Positions 6,971 to 16,772 of a stretch of 64,000 bases of DNA are shown here, in pieces; the stretch's first letter is position 1, and each line of letters starts with the position of its first letter. The stretch is from Prosthecobacter debontii (lineage in GTDB: Bacteria > Verrucomicrobiota > Verrucomicrobiia > Verrucomicrobiales > Verrucomicrobiaceae). Below the pieces are notes generated by a model that saw only the letters and a program-made list of their open reading frames with translations, ran no database searches and was not told where the DNA came from. The position numbers and the translations under genes are program-made. The stretch spans positions 496,001 through 560,000 of the forward strand of contig NZ_FUYE01000001.1 in assembly GCF_900167535.1 (NCBI RefSeq). Reading direction: 5' to 3'.

Positions 6971-9778
6971 ATGAAAAAGTTCTTATTCTCTGCGCTACTT
7001 GCGGTAAGCGCATTTAGCAGCACCCAAGCTGCCAATCTCTATTCCAGTAACCTGGGTAATGGTCTGACCATTCCTGGAGTCGCTGGCGGTTTGCCCTCTG
7101 GCACAGTCCGTTTCGGTATCTTCCCAGACGGTTTCGATTTCGAAGCGAATGCTTCGGACTTTGCGGCTCTAGATGCTGCCTTTACTGAAGTCTCCGGTTT
7201 CAGCGGTGATCTGTCCGTCGATGATAACGATGGCTTTTATCAGGTCGCCACGACTTATGTCGCAGGCGGCACCTACGAAGGTGTTTCCTACGATTCCAGC
7301 ATCGCTGGCAAAAAGATCTATGTGTGGGTGCTGAATAGCACCACACCTGCTAACTCCACTGAGCATGCGATCTTTTCCACCTCTCAGACCTGGGTTCAGC
7401 CAGATGCCGTGGTACAGGATTCCATCGTGTCTCCTGACTCCGATGCTCCTGGTCTTCAGGCTCACATCGGTGTTCTCGCAGGTGGCTCCATCATCGGTGC
7501 GGATCTGCCTTCTCACCAGATGGGGCTTCCAGCAGCGATTGCTTCTGTCTCCCTGACTCGCACCCCAGCGACGGCGGTGGTGAATGTTGAGGAGTCCATT
7601 GTCTTCACCGCTAACGTCGGTGCTGCGACCGGACCTTTCACCTTCAAATGGCGCCGTAATGGTCAGGTCATTTCGACGGTGACGGATTCTGTGAACAACC
7701 AATTCGTTATCCCAAGCACGACGACGGGTGACACGGGTACTTATGATGTGCTAGTGTCCAACTCGGAATCGACCGATGTTGCTTCCAATACGAACGTTCT
7801 CACGATCGGCACCAAGCCTGTGATTCTTACCCAGCCGCAGTCCACCGTGATCGCTGAAGGGGATACACTGAATCTGAGCGTTGACGCTGTTGGCCCAGGC
7901 ACTCTGAAGTTCCAGTGGAAAAAAGGCGCCATCATCCCGGGAGCGGAATCTGAGACCCTCACGCTTTACAACATGAGCCTCAAGCAGGCCGGCGCATACA
8001 CCTTCACGGTGAGCAATGCCCCAGGTGCTGGCACCGCTACGGTGACGAGCAGCAAGGCCGAAGTTGTTGTGGTCAGTCAAGTGACCAACACGGTCGTCGT
8101 TGCAGATGGTGCGAAGTCGGCTGCTCTTGTAGCTCTGATTGCTGGCAAAGGAGCGACCTATCAGTGGTTCAAAGAAGGCTCTGCCACTCCTTTGGCCGAT
8201 GGTGTGGAATACAAAGGTGTGAAGACAACCAAGCTGGCGGTTTTGGCCATCGGCCCTGCCGATGCTGGCAACTACTATTGCCAAGTGACGGTGGGCAGCA
8301 CGTCGGTGAACTCCGGCATTCAGACCTTGAACGTGGTGACTGGCCAGCCTGAACTGGATGACGCCGCCTTGGCTCTCATGCCTAACGCTCTCCTGGGAGC
8401 CACCTACGTGTATCAGGTGCCAGTGCTGGGTGGAGCATCCGCTTCTCCGACGAAGTATTCCGCCAAAGGTCTGCCTGCAGGTCTGAAGCTGGATAGCAAA
8501 ACCGGTCGCATCACGGGCCGTCCGTCCCGAGTCACTACGACTGATGTCACAGTGACCTTCACCGTGAGCAACGCCAAGGGGAGTGATACTGGCACGGTGT
8601 CCATCGGCGTCGATAATTCCGAAGACCTGATTGGTTTGGCCGGTTCTTATGTGGGGCCAATTTCTCGTAACGTGGGCTCCAGCATCTATGGTGCTGAGTT
8701 GGGCGGTCGTTTCGAAATGACGGTCACCACCACCGGTGCTATCTCTGGTAAGCTGTTCCTGGGGGCCATGGTGTTGCCAGTCAAAGGCTTCATCGAAATG
8801 GATGGTGAGCTGCCCAGCACGGAGTTCGTGATCGTGCGTCCGAGCAATCTGCCTCCTCTCTATCTCGGTATCGAGATCGACGGAGATCTGATCAACGGTT
8901 ACCTTAGTTCTTCCTCGGAGTCTGGTGAGCCGATCCCCGGTGACGACGTCGTGTTCGATGGCTACCGCAACATCTACAAGAAGAAGACGGCGGAACCTAC
9001 AGAGTATCTGGGCCAATATAACTTCGTCATCGAACTGGATGAAGAGAATGACGATCTCTTGACTGATGAGACTCTGCCTCAGGGCGCTGGTTACGGCATC
9101 TTCACCGTGGCCGCTGATGGCAGACTGAGCGTCAAAGGTAAAACGGCGGATGGTGAGGCTTACACGACCTCTTCCTTCCTGAGCCCAAGTGGAGACGTCT
9201 TCATCTATCAGACACTCTACAAAACGGTTAAGAAAGGTTCCATCTTGGGGCGCTTGGTGATCGATGAGGATAAACTCATTGAGGGCGATGCCAGCCAACT
9301 TCGTCCGGCCGATCCTTCTGTCAAACAGCGCACCTATGCGGCAGGTTTTGACCTGACCGAAGAAGGCCTGATGCTGATCTCTGGTGGTGCATATACTTAT
9401 CCAGCCTCCAAGGTGCATCTGAATGCGACGGCTAACAGTGTGACTCAACTGAGTTTCCTGCGTGGTCTGGAAGAAGATGCTGAGGCTGCTGAGGCCGCCA
9501 TCACTCTGCTTGATAACTTCAAGCTGACGATCGGCACCAATAGCGGCAAGACCAAGCTGGCTATCAACGCCAAGACGGGTCTGATCACGGGTAGCTTCTC
9601 GCTGGCTGACAAGCGCTCGACCAAGTTCGAAGGCGTGGTCATCCCACAAGGCAACCAATCTGTCGGTGCTGGTTATTACCTGCTGGCGGAAGATCCTTCC
9701 AAAACGTCCCCGATCTTCTCGGGCGTCATGTCACTGGGGCTGCCTTCGGCACCTCCGCCACCTCCCTGCCATTACTAA
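6971..9778 (+). CDS. Large secreted protein with immunoglobulin-like repeats
   Basis: 935 residues. Signal peptide MKKFLFSALLAVSAFSSTQA. Residues ~20-190 form a beta-rich N-terminal domain. Three Ig-like repeats follow (about 190-280, 283-370 and 375-462), each with the GxYxxxVSN/GNYYCQV type edge (TGTYDVLVSNSES, AGAYTFTVSNAPG, AGNYYCQVTVG). A putative-Ig (He_PIG) module then spans ~465-555 with the AKGLPAGLKLDSKTGRITG signature. The C-terminal ~375 residues hold a repeated beta unit beginning LAGSYVGPISRN and end in a Pro-rich PPPPPCHY tail. The protein is surely exported and likely adhesive or structural. It sits between the TIGR02597-like gene (36 bp upstream) and the beta-helix-like gene (41 bp downstream), probably on one transcript. 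Confidence 0.75.
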   Translation: MKKFLFSALLAVSAFSSTQAANLYSSNLGNGLTIPGVAGGLPSGTVRFGIFPDGFDFEANASDFAALDAAFTEVSGFSGDLSVDDNDGFYQVATTYVAGGTYEGVSYDSSIAGKKIYVWVLNSTTPANSTEHAIFSTSQTWVQPDAVVQDSIVSPDSDAPGLQAHIGVLAGGSIIGADLPSHQMGLPAAIASVSLTRTPATAVVNVEESIVFTANVGAATGPFTFKWRRNGQVISTVTDSVNNQFVIPSTTTGDTGTYDVLVSNSESTDVASNTNVLTIGTKPVILTQPQSTVIAEGDTLNLSVDAVGPGTLKFQWKKGAIIPGAESETLTLYNMSLKQAGAYTFTVSNAPGAGTATVTSSKAEVVVVSQVTNTVVVADGAKSAALVALIAGKGATYQWFKEGSATPLADGVEYKGVKTTKLAVLAIGPADAGNYYCQVTVGSTSVNSGIQTLNVVTGQPELDDAALALMPNALLGATYVYQVPVLGGASASPTKYSAKGLPAGLKLDSKTGRITGRPSRVTTTDVTVTFTVSNAKGSDTGTVSIGVDNSEDLIGLAGSYVGPISRNVGSSIYGAELGGRFEMTVTTTGAISGKLFLGAMVLPVKGFIEMDGELPSTEFVIVRPSNLPPLYLGIEIDGDLINGYLSSSSESGEPIPGDDVVFDGYRNIYKKKTAEPTEYLGQYNFVIELDEENDDLLTDETLPQGAGYGIFTVAADGRLSVKGKTADGEAYTTSSFLSPSGDVFIYQTLYKTVKKGSILGRLVIDEDKLIEGDASQLRPADPSVKQRTYAAGFDLTEEGLMLISGGAYTYPASKVHLNATANSVTQLSFLRGLEEDAEAAEAAITLLDNFKLTIGTNSGKTKLAINAKTGLITGSFSLADKRSTKFEGVVIPQGNQSVGAGYYLLAEDPSKTSPIFSGVMSLGLPSAPPPPPCHY

Positions 9779-9819
9779 TCCGAGAGTCCCTACAGACGAA
9801 GAATCCCAAATTTAAAGAT

Positions 9820-11793
9820 ATGAAGCTACCTAAATTCAAAGCCCTCGGCCTCGCTTGCGCGGTCCTTGGCTGTGCCTTCAGCACCGCGCGTGCTGATATC
9901 ATCGAGGTGAGTTCCAACATCTCCTCTGATACGCGTTGGACGCGTGATAACGTGTATGTGGTCACTCAGATCGTTTACGTTCTGCCTCCGGCTAAGCTGA
10001 CTGTTGAACCTGGCACCGTCATCCGTGGTGCTAAGGCCTCGGTGACTGGTTTTACCAATAACCCTGGCTCGATTATCGTGACCCGCGGTGCCAAAATCAT
10101 CGGGAATGCTACCGCAGATGATCCTATTATCTTCACCTGCTTGGATGACCCTCATGTGCCTGGTGGTGTCAATACCATCCCAGCCTTCATCACTGGTCAA
10201 AACGGCGTGGTAGAGGTACCTCAGCAGGATTTCAGCCTCAGCGGTAGCCCGGGCGGAAATGCCTTTGCTTACTCCAAAGAGTGCGGTGGTCTCGTTATGC
10301 TGGGTCGCACGCCGCTTGGTTATGACCGCGACGGCGATACCAACAACATTCAATGGGATGGAAACACCCACAGCGGCGATAACATCGCTTACCCGACTGT
10401 GTTTACCACAGCTACGGGAAATGGCACCGGCTTTGCTCTGATTGAAGGCCTTACCTCGACCACAGTGACCCTTGCTGAGGCATTTGATGCCGATGGTGAA
10501 GGTTCCGTCTTTGCTCCGAGCACCACCTTCAATCTTGGCTTTTTTGGCGGTGTGGACGAAGATGACAGCAGTGGTGTTATTCGCTTCTGGTCTCATCGTT
10601 ACGGCGGTTTCAACATCGCCAGCAACAATGAGATCAATGGTGTGACCATGGGCGGTGTGGGCCGTGGAACCGTGATGGAGTTCCAAGAGGTGGCTCAGAA
10701 TGCCGACGATGGTTTCGAGTGGTTCGGTGGTTACATCAATGCTCGTTATCTCGCCTCCGTGGTGAACGGTGATGACTGCTTCGATGGTGATTTCGGGTTT
10801 TCCGGTAACCTTCAGCATCTGTTTGCGATCAATGACAATGAGAGTTACAATCGCAGCGGTTTTGGCGGTGATTCGGACGGCACTCCCGTGGGTCGTAATA
10901 GCTTCGCCGTCAGTGATAAGATGTTTGAGTGGGACGGTTCTGAACCCGATAACTCGACTGTGACTCCACAGACCAACGCTTACATTTACAGCGTGACTCT
11001 GATCGGTAACAAAGGAGCTAACTTCGCGACTCCTGCCGCACAGGATAGTGCGATCCACATCCTCAAAGGTGCTTCCGGCCTGTTCTCACACGGCGTGGCT
11101 GAAGACATCGGCGGCGGTGGCAGTGGCGACGGTCCCCTCATCTTCATCGGTAACGCCTCCACCACTCCGGTGGGCACGACAGCTGACGTCAATAACTTCT
11201 ACTACTTCAATATCGGCACTCTTCAATCGGGTGCTGGCGTTGCCAACGATCTGACCGGTGTGAGCGCTGCTGCTTCGACTCAGCTTCGTGGCAAGGGCCA
11301 CTTGGTCAAAAATGGCCTTGATCCACGTCTGGTCCGTGATGACGCTCCTAACAGCGTGGCTCGTGATCTGACGCTGGCTCTGCCTAGTCGCCCGGGAGTG
11401 ACCGGATTCTTCTCTCCGGTGCGTTATCACGGGGCGATGCGTGACAACAACTGGCTGTTCGGCTGGAGCTGGACTCACGCTGTTGAGATGATGACGACGA
11501 CCAACGTGGCTCGTCCTCGCGTCGAAATCAGCGTGGCTGGTGATCAGGTCTCGCTGTCCTTCAATGCTGATCTAAGCGACGTGGCTGCTGGCGACGCTGT
11601 GTTGTACGTGATTGAGCGCTCTATCGATGGTCGCGCTTGGACGCCGATTGGCACCGTGCAGGACGGTTCAGCTGAAGATGAACCTCATCTGGTGCTGGCT
11701 GACAGCAATGGTGCTGCGGGTTCTATCACTGTAACGGACGCAGACTACACCTACACTGGTTCCCCGATTCTCTATCGCGTGATTCCTCAGTAA
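9820..11793 (+). CDS. Secreted beta-helix-like protein
   Basis: 657 residues with a signal peptide ending at about STARA (residue 25). The mature start, DIIEVSSNISSDTRWTRDNV, then LTVEPGTVIRGAK and GSIIVTRGAKIIGNATADDP, is typical of right-handed beta-helix surface proteins. Related proteins often lie near TonB receptors in Bacteroidetes and Proteobacteria, by recollection of the family. The middle is Gly/Asp-rich (GGVDEDDSSGVIRFWSHRYG, NADDGFEWFGG, NGDDCFDGDFG), which could bind calcium. The C-terminus ends in an all-beta segment (PRVEISVAGDQVSLSF to SPILYRVIPQ). It is the last gene of the three-gene secreted cluster and is followed 37 bp later by a strong terminator. The function is unknown. 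Confidence 0.65.
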   Translation: MKLPKFKALGLACAVLGCAFSTARADIIEVSSNISSDTRWTRDNVYVVTQIVYVLPPAKLTVEPGTVIRGAKASVTGFTNNPGSIIVTRGAKIIGNATADDPIIFTCLDDPHVPGGVNTIPAFITGQNGVVEVPQQDFSLSGSPGGNAFAYSKECGGLVMLGRTPLGYDRDGDTNNIQWDGNTHSGDNIAYPTVFTTATGNGTGFALIEGLTSTTVTLAEAFDADGEGSVFAPSTTFNLGFFGGVDEDDSSGVIRFWSHRYGGFNIASNNEINGVTMGGVGRGTVMEFQEVAQNADDGFEWFGGYINARYLASVVNGDDCFDGDFGFSGNLQHLFAINDNESYNRSGFGGDSDGTPVGRNSFAVSDKMFEWDGSEPDNSTVTPQTNAYIYSVTLIGNKGANFATPAAQDSAIHILKGASGLFSHGVAEDIGGGGSGDGPLIFIGNASTTPVGTTADVNNFYYFNIGTLQSGAGVANDLTGVSAAASTQLRGKGHLVKNGLDPRLVRDDAPNSVARDLTLALPSRPGVTGFFSPVRYHGAMRDNNWLFGWSWTHAVEMMTTTNVARPRVEISVAGDQVSLSFNADLSDVAAGDAVLYVIERSIDGRAWTPIGTVQDGSAEDEPHLVLADSNGAAGSITVTDADYTYTGSPILYRVIPQ

Positions 11794-11830
11794 GCGAGTC
11801 GTGAAGCTCGCCAGAGCATATTGATCCTGG

Positions 11831-11858
11831 ATGGGGTGGTCCTGATGGACCACCCCAT
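11831..11858 (+). terminator. Strong Rho-independent terminator of the secreted-protein cluster
   Basis: Perfect 12-bp stem (atggggtggtcc / ggaccaccccat) with a 4-nt loop, followed by TTTTGTTCTTT. It ends the 5897-11793 transcription unit. Confidence 0.9.
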
Positions 11859-12066
11859 TTTGTTCTTTAGATGAGGTGTCGGAAGAATGATATGAAGCAG
11901 GTGAGTCTTGGAGCTGGCTTCGATCCTGAAGCCGCCCGAGGCTGATGCATCTGTCGTTAGAGAACTGGGGGCGTATCTTTGATCGCAGTAACGGGCATAA
12001 CGGTTGCTACACTTCGAAACCCTCCTGAATCACAATTCTGAGAAAGCTTGCTGCGGTGTGTCTGAG

Positions 12067-12084
12067 ATGTCACAAAACTGCGAC
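12067..12084 (+). promoter_or_regulatory. Candidate Pho-box-like direct repeat
   Basis: ATGTCAC-AAAA-CTGCGAC: two 7-nt half-sites at an 11-bp period, 143 bp upstream of the ATG at 12227. The first half-site keeps the TGTCA core and the second is degenerate. It resembles the element at 5704-5723 near the PhoX-like gene. Functional status is inferred. Confidence 0.3.
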
Positions 12085-12157
12085 ATGCCGAGCTTTAGTG
12101 ACCCAGTCTCCCCGGATAATGCAACCAGACTGCTACATTGAGCCGTCCGAAAGAGGG

Positions 12158-12181
12158 TTAGGTGACTGTTTTGTCACCTAA
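12158..12181. promoter_or_regulatory. GTCAC dyad, candidate operator
   Basis: Perfect inverted repeat ttaggtgac / gtcacctaa with a 6-nt T-rich spacer (tgtttt), 46 bp upstream of the start at 12227. No T-tract follows, and it is placed where a regulator could bind, so an operator is more likely than a terminator. Confidence 0.45.
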
Positions 12182-12226
12182 ATCGAGTTTCTTGATGGGG
12201 AAGGCGAAGCACTAATCGAACTTGCC

Positions 12227-13516
12227 ATGAGCAGAGAACTCACGGCCGGTTCTATGGTCAACCCCTCCCCTTCTGAAATTCCTTGTTGGCGTCGAGTTTT
12301 TCGTCACTTGCACTGCGGCATGACACTGGTGTGCTTCGTCACTGGAGTGGGGAATGCCACTGCCAAAGAGTTGTCATCCACAGAGGCTTTGGTCAATCGT
12401 TTGGTGGAGGAGTCTCAGAAACACCAAAAAACCAGACCCGGCGACCCTCACGATCTGTTGAGACAGGCTGAGACTTACGCGGTCGAATTGGCGAGTGACG
12501 TCTCTGCTTACAATCACTGGATGCTACAGATCATCCAAGGATATGTAAAAAAGGGGCAGATCGAGGAGGCGGAGTATCTCGTGGATCGTCTGCCTGGTTA
12601 CGGGAGCGCCCAAGCCCATGCCTTGTTGGCCCTTCACTACGCTCGCCTGCATCAGGCAGATAAGACTGAGCCCCATTTGATCGCTGCTCTGAAACAGGTG
12701 GATCAGATGAGCGGTCTATCCGCTGAAAATCTGCGCAGCCAATGCATCTTGGCTCTTTATCATCTCGGCAGAAAGACACAGGGAGACGCAGAGATGGGAA
12801 AACTCGGTCGTCTTTCTTTGTTGAGCTTGGAGACGGAACTCCACATGCAGGGATTGGTGCCTGCGATCAAGCTTCTGGATGCGAAACGTCGCCTGGTGTC
12901 GGTGCCGGATCAGGGCGAAGATGAGCGGCGCGCGCGCTTTTTGTTAGCCTGCGCTGAGCAGCAGTTTGTGAACGGGGAACCTGACTTGGGCAAAGCCTTT
13001 TTGGAAGAGATTGGTATGATGTCAGTACAGAACGGATTGCCGAATGCACAGCGTGTCTTGCTGGACTTGGCTCGTGTCGCTCGGATGGGAGGGCAGGAGC
13101 AACTTGCAAAAAAAAGCCTGAATCTGTTTCTGAAGTGCTGTGAGGCTTATGGTGATGGGGCGGACTGGAAGCCCATTTTTATGACCGATGCAGTGGGGGT
13201 TCTCCTTGCATGGCAGCAAAACGATCAGGCTCAAGAGTGGCTCAAGCAGGCTGAGGAAAGCATGGCGAAAGTCTTTGTCCTGGAAGCGCCTGCGGCTTAT
13301 TTGGCCATCGCTCATCAGCATGAAAAGCTGGGCCAGGTCCAGGAGGCGGATGATCTTCTGCTGGCGGCGCTGAAGGCTGGAGCTTCCTACAAGCATCCTC
13401 GGGCGCGTGCCGAGGCGGAAGTGCGAGTCTGCCTGTATTTTTCTGAGGCGGGGCGTGCGATGCCCGCCCAGATTTCCAAGTTTTTCAGTCAGGCAACGGC
13501 GGAGGTGGCGCAATAA
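12227..13516 (+). CDS. Exported helical-repeat (TPR-like) protein
   Basis: 429 residues. After a basic N-terminus (RRVFRHLHCG) there is a hydrophobic stretch (MTLVCFVTGVGNATA), consistent with a signal peptide with a long n-region. The rest is nearly all alpha-helical with TPR-like pairs: IIQGYVKKGQIEEAEYLVDR, AHALLALHYARLHQADKTEP and AIAHQHEKLGQVQEADDLLL. TPR proteins are scaffolds for protein-protein contact. The stop is 3 nt before the TonB-dependent receptor start, so the two genes are almost certainly co-transcribed. The protein may be a periplasmic partner of that receptor, which is an inference from the spacing. There is no enzymatic motif. Confidence 0.7.
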   Translation: MSRELTAGSMVNPSPSEIPCWRRVFRHLHCGMTLVCFVTGVGNATAKELSSTEALVNRLVEESQKHQKTRPGDPHDLLRQAETYAVELASDVSAYNHWMLQIIQGYVKKGQIEEAEYLVDRLPGYGSAQAHALLALHYARLHQADKTEPHLIAALKQVDQMSGLSAENLRSQCILALYHLGRKTQGDAEMGKLGRLSLLSLETELHMQGLVPAIKLLDAKRRLVSVPDQGEDERRARFLLACAEQQFVNGEPDLGKAFLEEIGMMSVQNGLPNAQRVLLDLARVARMGGQEQLAKKSLNLFLKCCEAYGDGADWKPIFMTDAVGVLLAWQQNDQAQEWLKQAEESMAKVFVLEAPAAYLAIAHQHEKLGQVQEADDLLLAALKAGASYKHPRARAEAEVRVCLYFSEAGRAMPAQISKFFSQATAEVAQ

Positions 13517-13519
13517 GGC

Positions 13520-16500
13520 ATGAGATCAGTCGGCTTTGTATCAAACATGAGGATGGGCTGGATTGCCTGTTTTTTGTTAGGTTGTTCGCTAGCGTGGGCA
13601 TCTGTGCTCTCGGCGCAAGAAGCGAACGGTGCTTTGCGTGGAAGCGTGCAGGATGCGGATTTTTACGTCCCGATTCCGGCGGTCAGCATTCAGTTGGAAG
13701 GCACGGGCTACACAACCCAGACCGATGATAGTGGGAACTTTTTCATCAATGACCTGAAGCCTGGACAATACACCGTGCTCGCTTCCGCTGGCGGGTATAT
13801 TCGCGAGCGGCGGGCTGATGTCGTGGTTTCCTCTGGCAGTGTGGCTGAAGTGTCTCTAGGTTTGACGGCCGAGATTGTTGAGCTGGATGAATTTGTCGTC
13901 TCCTCCGAGGAGTTGGTGGACACGAACTCCACGGCGGCGGCATTGACGCTGCGCTCGGAAATGAAGAGTTTCACGGACGTGTTGGGTGCCAAATTCATTG
14001 CGCAGACGGGTGCCAGCGACGCCTCAAAGCTGTTGGCAAAAACGACTGGCGTCAATGTGGCGGATGGTAAGTTCGTCGTCGTGCGTGGTCTTAATGACCG
14101 TTACAATGTCGTGAACCTCAACTCTCTCCGCGTGCCGAGTTCTGACCCGGACCGCCGCGCTGTAGCCCTGGACTTGTTTCCAAGCGCCGTCATTGAGGAT
14201 ATCCGCACCAGCAAGACTTTCGTTCCTGATCTCAATGGTGAATCGACGGGCGGAACCATCAACATCATTACGAAAGCGGTGCCGGATGAGGATTTCGTCA
14301 AATTCAAAGCAGGCACAGGCTACAACACCCAATCCACTGGCAACGATAAATTCCTCTCCTACAAAGGCGGCGGGACGGGTATGTTTGGCACGGCGGATTC
14401 ACGCAAACTACCTGACTTTATCAAAGGTTCATCTTTGCCTGCCATGGACGGTGCCAGCCGCCCAGATAGCCCAGACCGAATGTTCCGCCAGCGCGTCAAT
14501 AATAGCTTAAGCCCTGTCATGGGCACTCAAGAGGTGTCTGCACCGGTGGACTTCACCCTAGAGGCCAGCATGGGCCATCGCGGGGAGTTTATGGGCGCTC
14601 CCGCGGGCGTGACAGTCGCTTTGGATTACTCGAAGAAGTATGTTTATAGTGATGACGATCTCGTGGGACGTTATCAATTTGATCCCTCCACAGGTGAGGT
14701 GCAGGTGCTGAAACGTCTTTCCACCATCCGTTCGGGGCAGGAGACGATGCGTGCAGGTTTGCTCGTGGCTGCGGGTATCGAGCCTGATGAGGATGACGAA
14801 ATCGTCTTTACCTATTTCTTCAACCGCATCGCGGAAGATCGTGCGACGCTTCAGGAAGGCTTACTCGACATCAACCAGTTTGCGGCGACGGATCGCGACT
14901 ATCGTGAATCTCTCGCTTACACAGAGCGTGAGCTGAAAGTGTGGCAATTAGCGGGTAAGCATAAGTCCGACATTAATGGCAAGAATCTGGACGTGAACTG
15001 GGCGGTCGCTTATAACCAGTCGTCTCAGTTAGAGCCCGATCACCGCTTCGTGCGCGGTATTCTGGACCTTTCAAATCCAGTGCCGAATGCCAATGGCGTG
15101 GTGGGAATCTACCGCCCTGTTCCTGGGAACCCGACGGTGCCTGAGTTCCAGCGCCTCTGGCGTGAGTTACACGATGAAAACTATTCAGCCCGCCTGGACG
15201 TTGCTTCGGACATGTTTGAAGGTGTGGACGGCGAAAAAGTCCGGGTCAAATTCGGTGGATTGCTGGATTACTCCGATCGTGAATATCGGGCGGACTCGTT
15301 CGTGTATAACCGCGGTGCGCAGAACAATGAGTTTCCTTCGCTGGCGAAACCCGGTTTTCCTGGGGCGACTTGGGGAGATGTGTTTTTGATAGGTAACCAG
15401 CCAGTGGGTGTCGATCTGGATGGCATCCCAAATAACGCACCCTTCAATAGCGTTAACCAATTCAATTACCTTTATCGGGCGAATGGAGTGGAGTTTTACA
15501 ACGCCTCCCAAATGATCGCGGCAGGTTATGCAGCTTTGGAATTCGATCTCGGCCCGAGTCTAAACATTACGTTAGGGGGGCGCGTGGAATCGACGGATAT
15601 CAAAATTCAATCTTCCCCCATTTATCAGTATCCAGACGAGTTTCTTCGCTTTGCTCTCTTGAGTGATATTGACCGCCTGGGTCCCGATGACACCATGCGC
15701 CAATTGGTGAATGCGGCTTTCAACGGTGATGTTGCTGCTCAAAATGACCCCCGTATTCTTGCGCGGAGTCGGGCGTCCATCCAGGAACAGCATTTCCTAC
15801 CGGCGATGTCGGTGAATTGGGACATGACGGAGACTATGCGCGTGCGCTCAGCCATATCACGCACCGTCGCTCGGCCTTCGTTCAAGGAAATGGCTCCCGT
15901 GGTGTTCTTGAATGTGGAGTCAGGAGACTTGTTCGTGGGAAATGTGGATTTAGAAATGTCCACCATCATGAACTACGATGTGCGTTGGGAGTGGTTCCCC
16001 TCAGCAGGCAGTTTGATCGGCGTGAGTTTCTTTGCCAAGCAGATCGACAAACCCATCGAACTCTCACAGGAGAGCGGCACTTCGGGAGACGTTGTTCGCT
16101 ACGTGAATACCGAGAAAGGATCGGTGTATGGCCTAGAACTCGAGTTCCAGCGTGATCTCAGCTTCATTACGGATGAACTGAAGCACTTCGCCATCGGAGC
16201 CAACTATTCCTACATTCAATCGCAGGCGACGAGACCTGAGTTTGTGACGACAGGGACGGATTCCAACGGCAATCCGCTGACAGTGCCCAGTCTTTTCGGC
16301 CGTAGCCGCCGTCTTCAGGGGCAGCCCGATTACATTTTCAACTTTAACCTCACGTATGACAATCCCGAGTTCCCCTTGTCGTATGGAGCCTTCCTGAACG
16401 TCACCGGACCTCAGCTTTACGCTGTAGGGGGGCGGCCGGAAGATCCTGATGTCTTTCAGGAGCCATTCACCACTTTAGACCTCGGCGTCACTTATCGCAT

Positions 16501-16645
16501 GACCAAAAACAGTAGGGTCAGCCTACGTGCGCAGAACGTCTTGAATGCCGAGTTGACACGCTATTATAACAACCAAGGAAAGCCCACCTATTCGACGCGC
16601 AAGACCGGGATTGGCTTCTCTTTGAGCATGACGGTGGACTGGTGA
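13520..16645 (+). CDS. TonB-dependent receptor with carboxypeptidase-regulatory-like N-terminal domain
   Basis: 1041 residues. Signal peptide through about residue 33 (cleavage near VLSAQ). Residues ~37-115 form a CarboxypepD_reg-like beta-sandwich (GALRGSVQDADFYVPIPAVS, DLKPGQYTVLASAGGYIRE). A TonB plug follows (about 130-240; DASKLLAKTTGVNVADGKFV, ESTGGTINIITKAVP), and then the outer-membrane barrel with alternating aromatic strands ending in GFSLSMTVDW. These receptors import scarce nutrients across the outer membrane using TonB energy. The substrate is not readable. Proximity to the PhoX-like gene makes phosphate-containing compounds one candidate and carbohydrate another. There is no SusD-like partner; instead a helical-repeat protein sits directly upstream. 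AAGG just before the ATG is one of the few Shine-Dalgarno-like matches in the window. Confidence 0.88.
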   Translation: MRSVGFVSNMRMGWIACFLLGCSLAWASVLSAQEANGALRGSVQDADFYVPIPAVSIQLEGTGYTTQTDDSGNFFINDLKPGQYTVLASAGGYIRERRADVVVSSGSVAEVSLGLTAEIVELDEFVVSSEELVDTNSTAAALTLRSEMKSFTDVLGAKFIAQTGASDASKLLAKTTGVNVADGKFVVVRGLNDRYNVVNLNSLRVPSSDPDRRAVALDLFPSAVIEDIRTSKTFVPDLNGESTGGTINIITKAVPDEDFVKFKAGTGYNTQSTGNDKFLSYKGGGTGMFGTADSRKLPDFIKGSSLPAMDGASRPDSPDRMFRQRVNNSLSPVMGTQEVSAPVDFTLEASMGHRGEFMGAPAGVTVALDYSKKYVYSDDDLVGRYQFDPSTGEVQVLKRLSTIRSGQETMRAGLLVAAGIEPDEDDEIVFTYFFNRIAEDRATLQEGLLDINQFAATDRDYRESLAYTERELKVWQLAGKHKSDINGKNLDVNWAVAYNQSSQLEPDHRFVRGILDLSNPVPNANGVVGIYRPVPGNPTVPEFQRLWRELHDENYSARLDVASDMFEGVDGEKVRVKFGGLLDYSDREYRADSFVYNRGAQNNEFPSLAKPGFPGATWGDVFLIGNQPVGVDLDGIPNNAPFNSVNQFNYLYRANGVEFYNASQMIAAGYAALEFDLGPSLNITLGGRVESTDIKIQSSPIYQYPDEFLRFALLSDIDRLGPDDTMRQLVNAAFNGDVAAQNDPRILARSRASIQEQHFLPAMSVNWDMTETMRVRSAISRTVARPSFKEMAPVVFLNVESGDLFVGNVDLEMSTIMNYDVRWEWFPSAGSLIGVSFFAKQIDKPIELSQESGTSGDVVRYVNTEKGSVYGLELEFQRDLSFITDELKHFAIGANYSYIQSQATRPEFVTTGTDSNGNPLTVPSLFGRSRRLQGQPDYIFNFNLTYDNPEFPLSYGAFLNVTGPQLYAVGGRPEDPDVFQEPFTTLDLGVTYRMTKNSRVSLRAQNVLNAELTRYYNNQGKPTYSTRKTGIGFSLSMTVDW

Positions 16646-16712
16646 CGCTCCTGAAAAAGGCGCTGCTGTGTAGGATTAGGGGAAGTCCGCATCAATAAAG
16701 GTTTTCCTGAGT

Positions 16713-16736
16713 TGCCAGGAATTTGAATTCCTGGCA
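16713..16736. repeat. Intergenic hairpin after the TonB receptor gene
   Basis: Perfect 11-bp inverted repeat tgccaggaatt / aattcctggca with a 2-nt loop, 68 bp after the receptor stop and 37 bp before the next start. There is no T-run, so it is either a weak terminator or an mRNA-stabilising hairpin. Confidence 0.5.
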
Positions 16737-16772
16737 TATGTAGCGGCCTTCCCCCCCGTATTCCTTCCCTCA

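Larger units (their letters stand above)
11859..12226 (+). other. Intergenic region upstream of the helical-repeat/TonB operon
   Basis: About 370 bp without a supported gene. It contains two notable sites: a Pho-box-like direct repeat at 12067-12084 and a 9-bp dyad at 12158-12181, both built around GTCAC. The promoter of the 12227-17333 genes should lie here. Confidence 0.6.

Noticed and set aside
7751-9658. Long reverse-strand open frame across the Ig-repeat gene
   Set aside because: It is the antisense shadow of a well-supported exported protein; the predicted product is His/Arg-rich low-similarity sequence with no domain.
9826-11058. Long reverse-strand open frame across the beta-helix gene
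   Set aside because: Antisense shadow of the beta-helix-like gene; no domain, and the composition is typical of reverse-frame translation.
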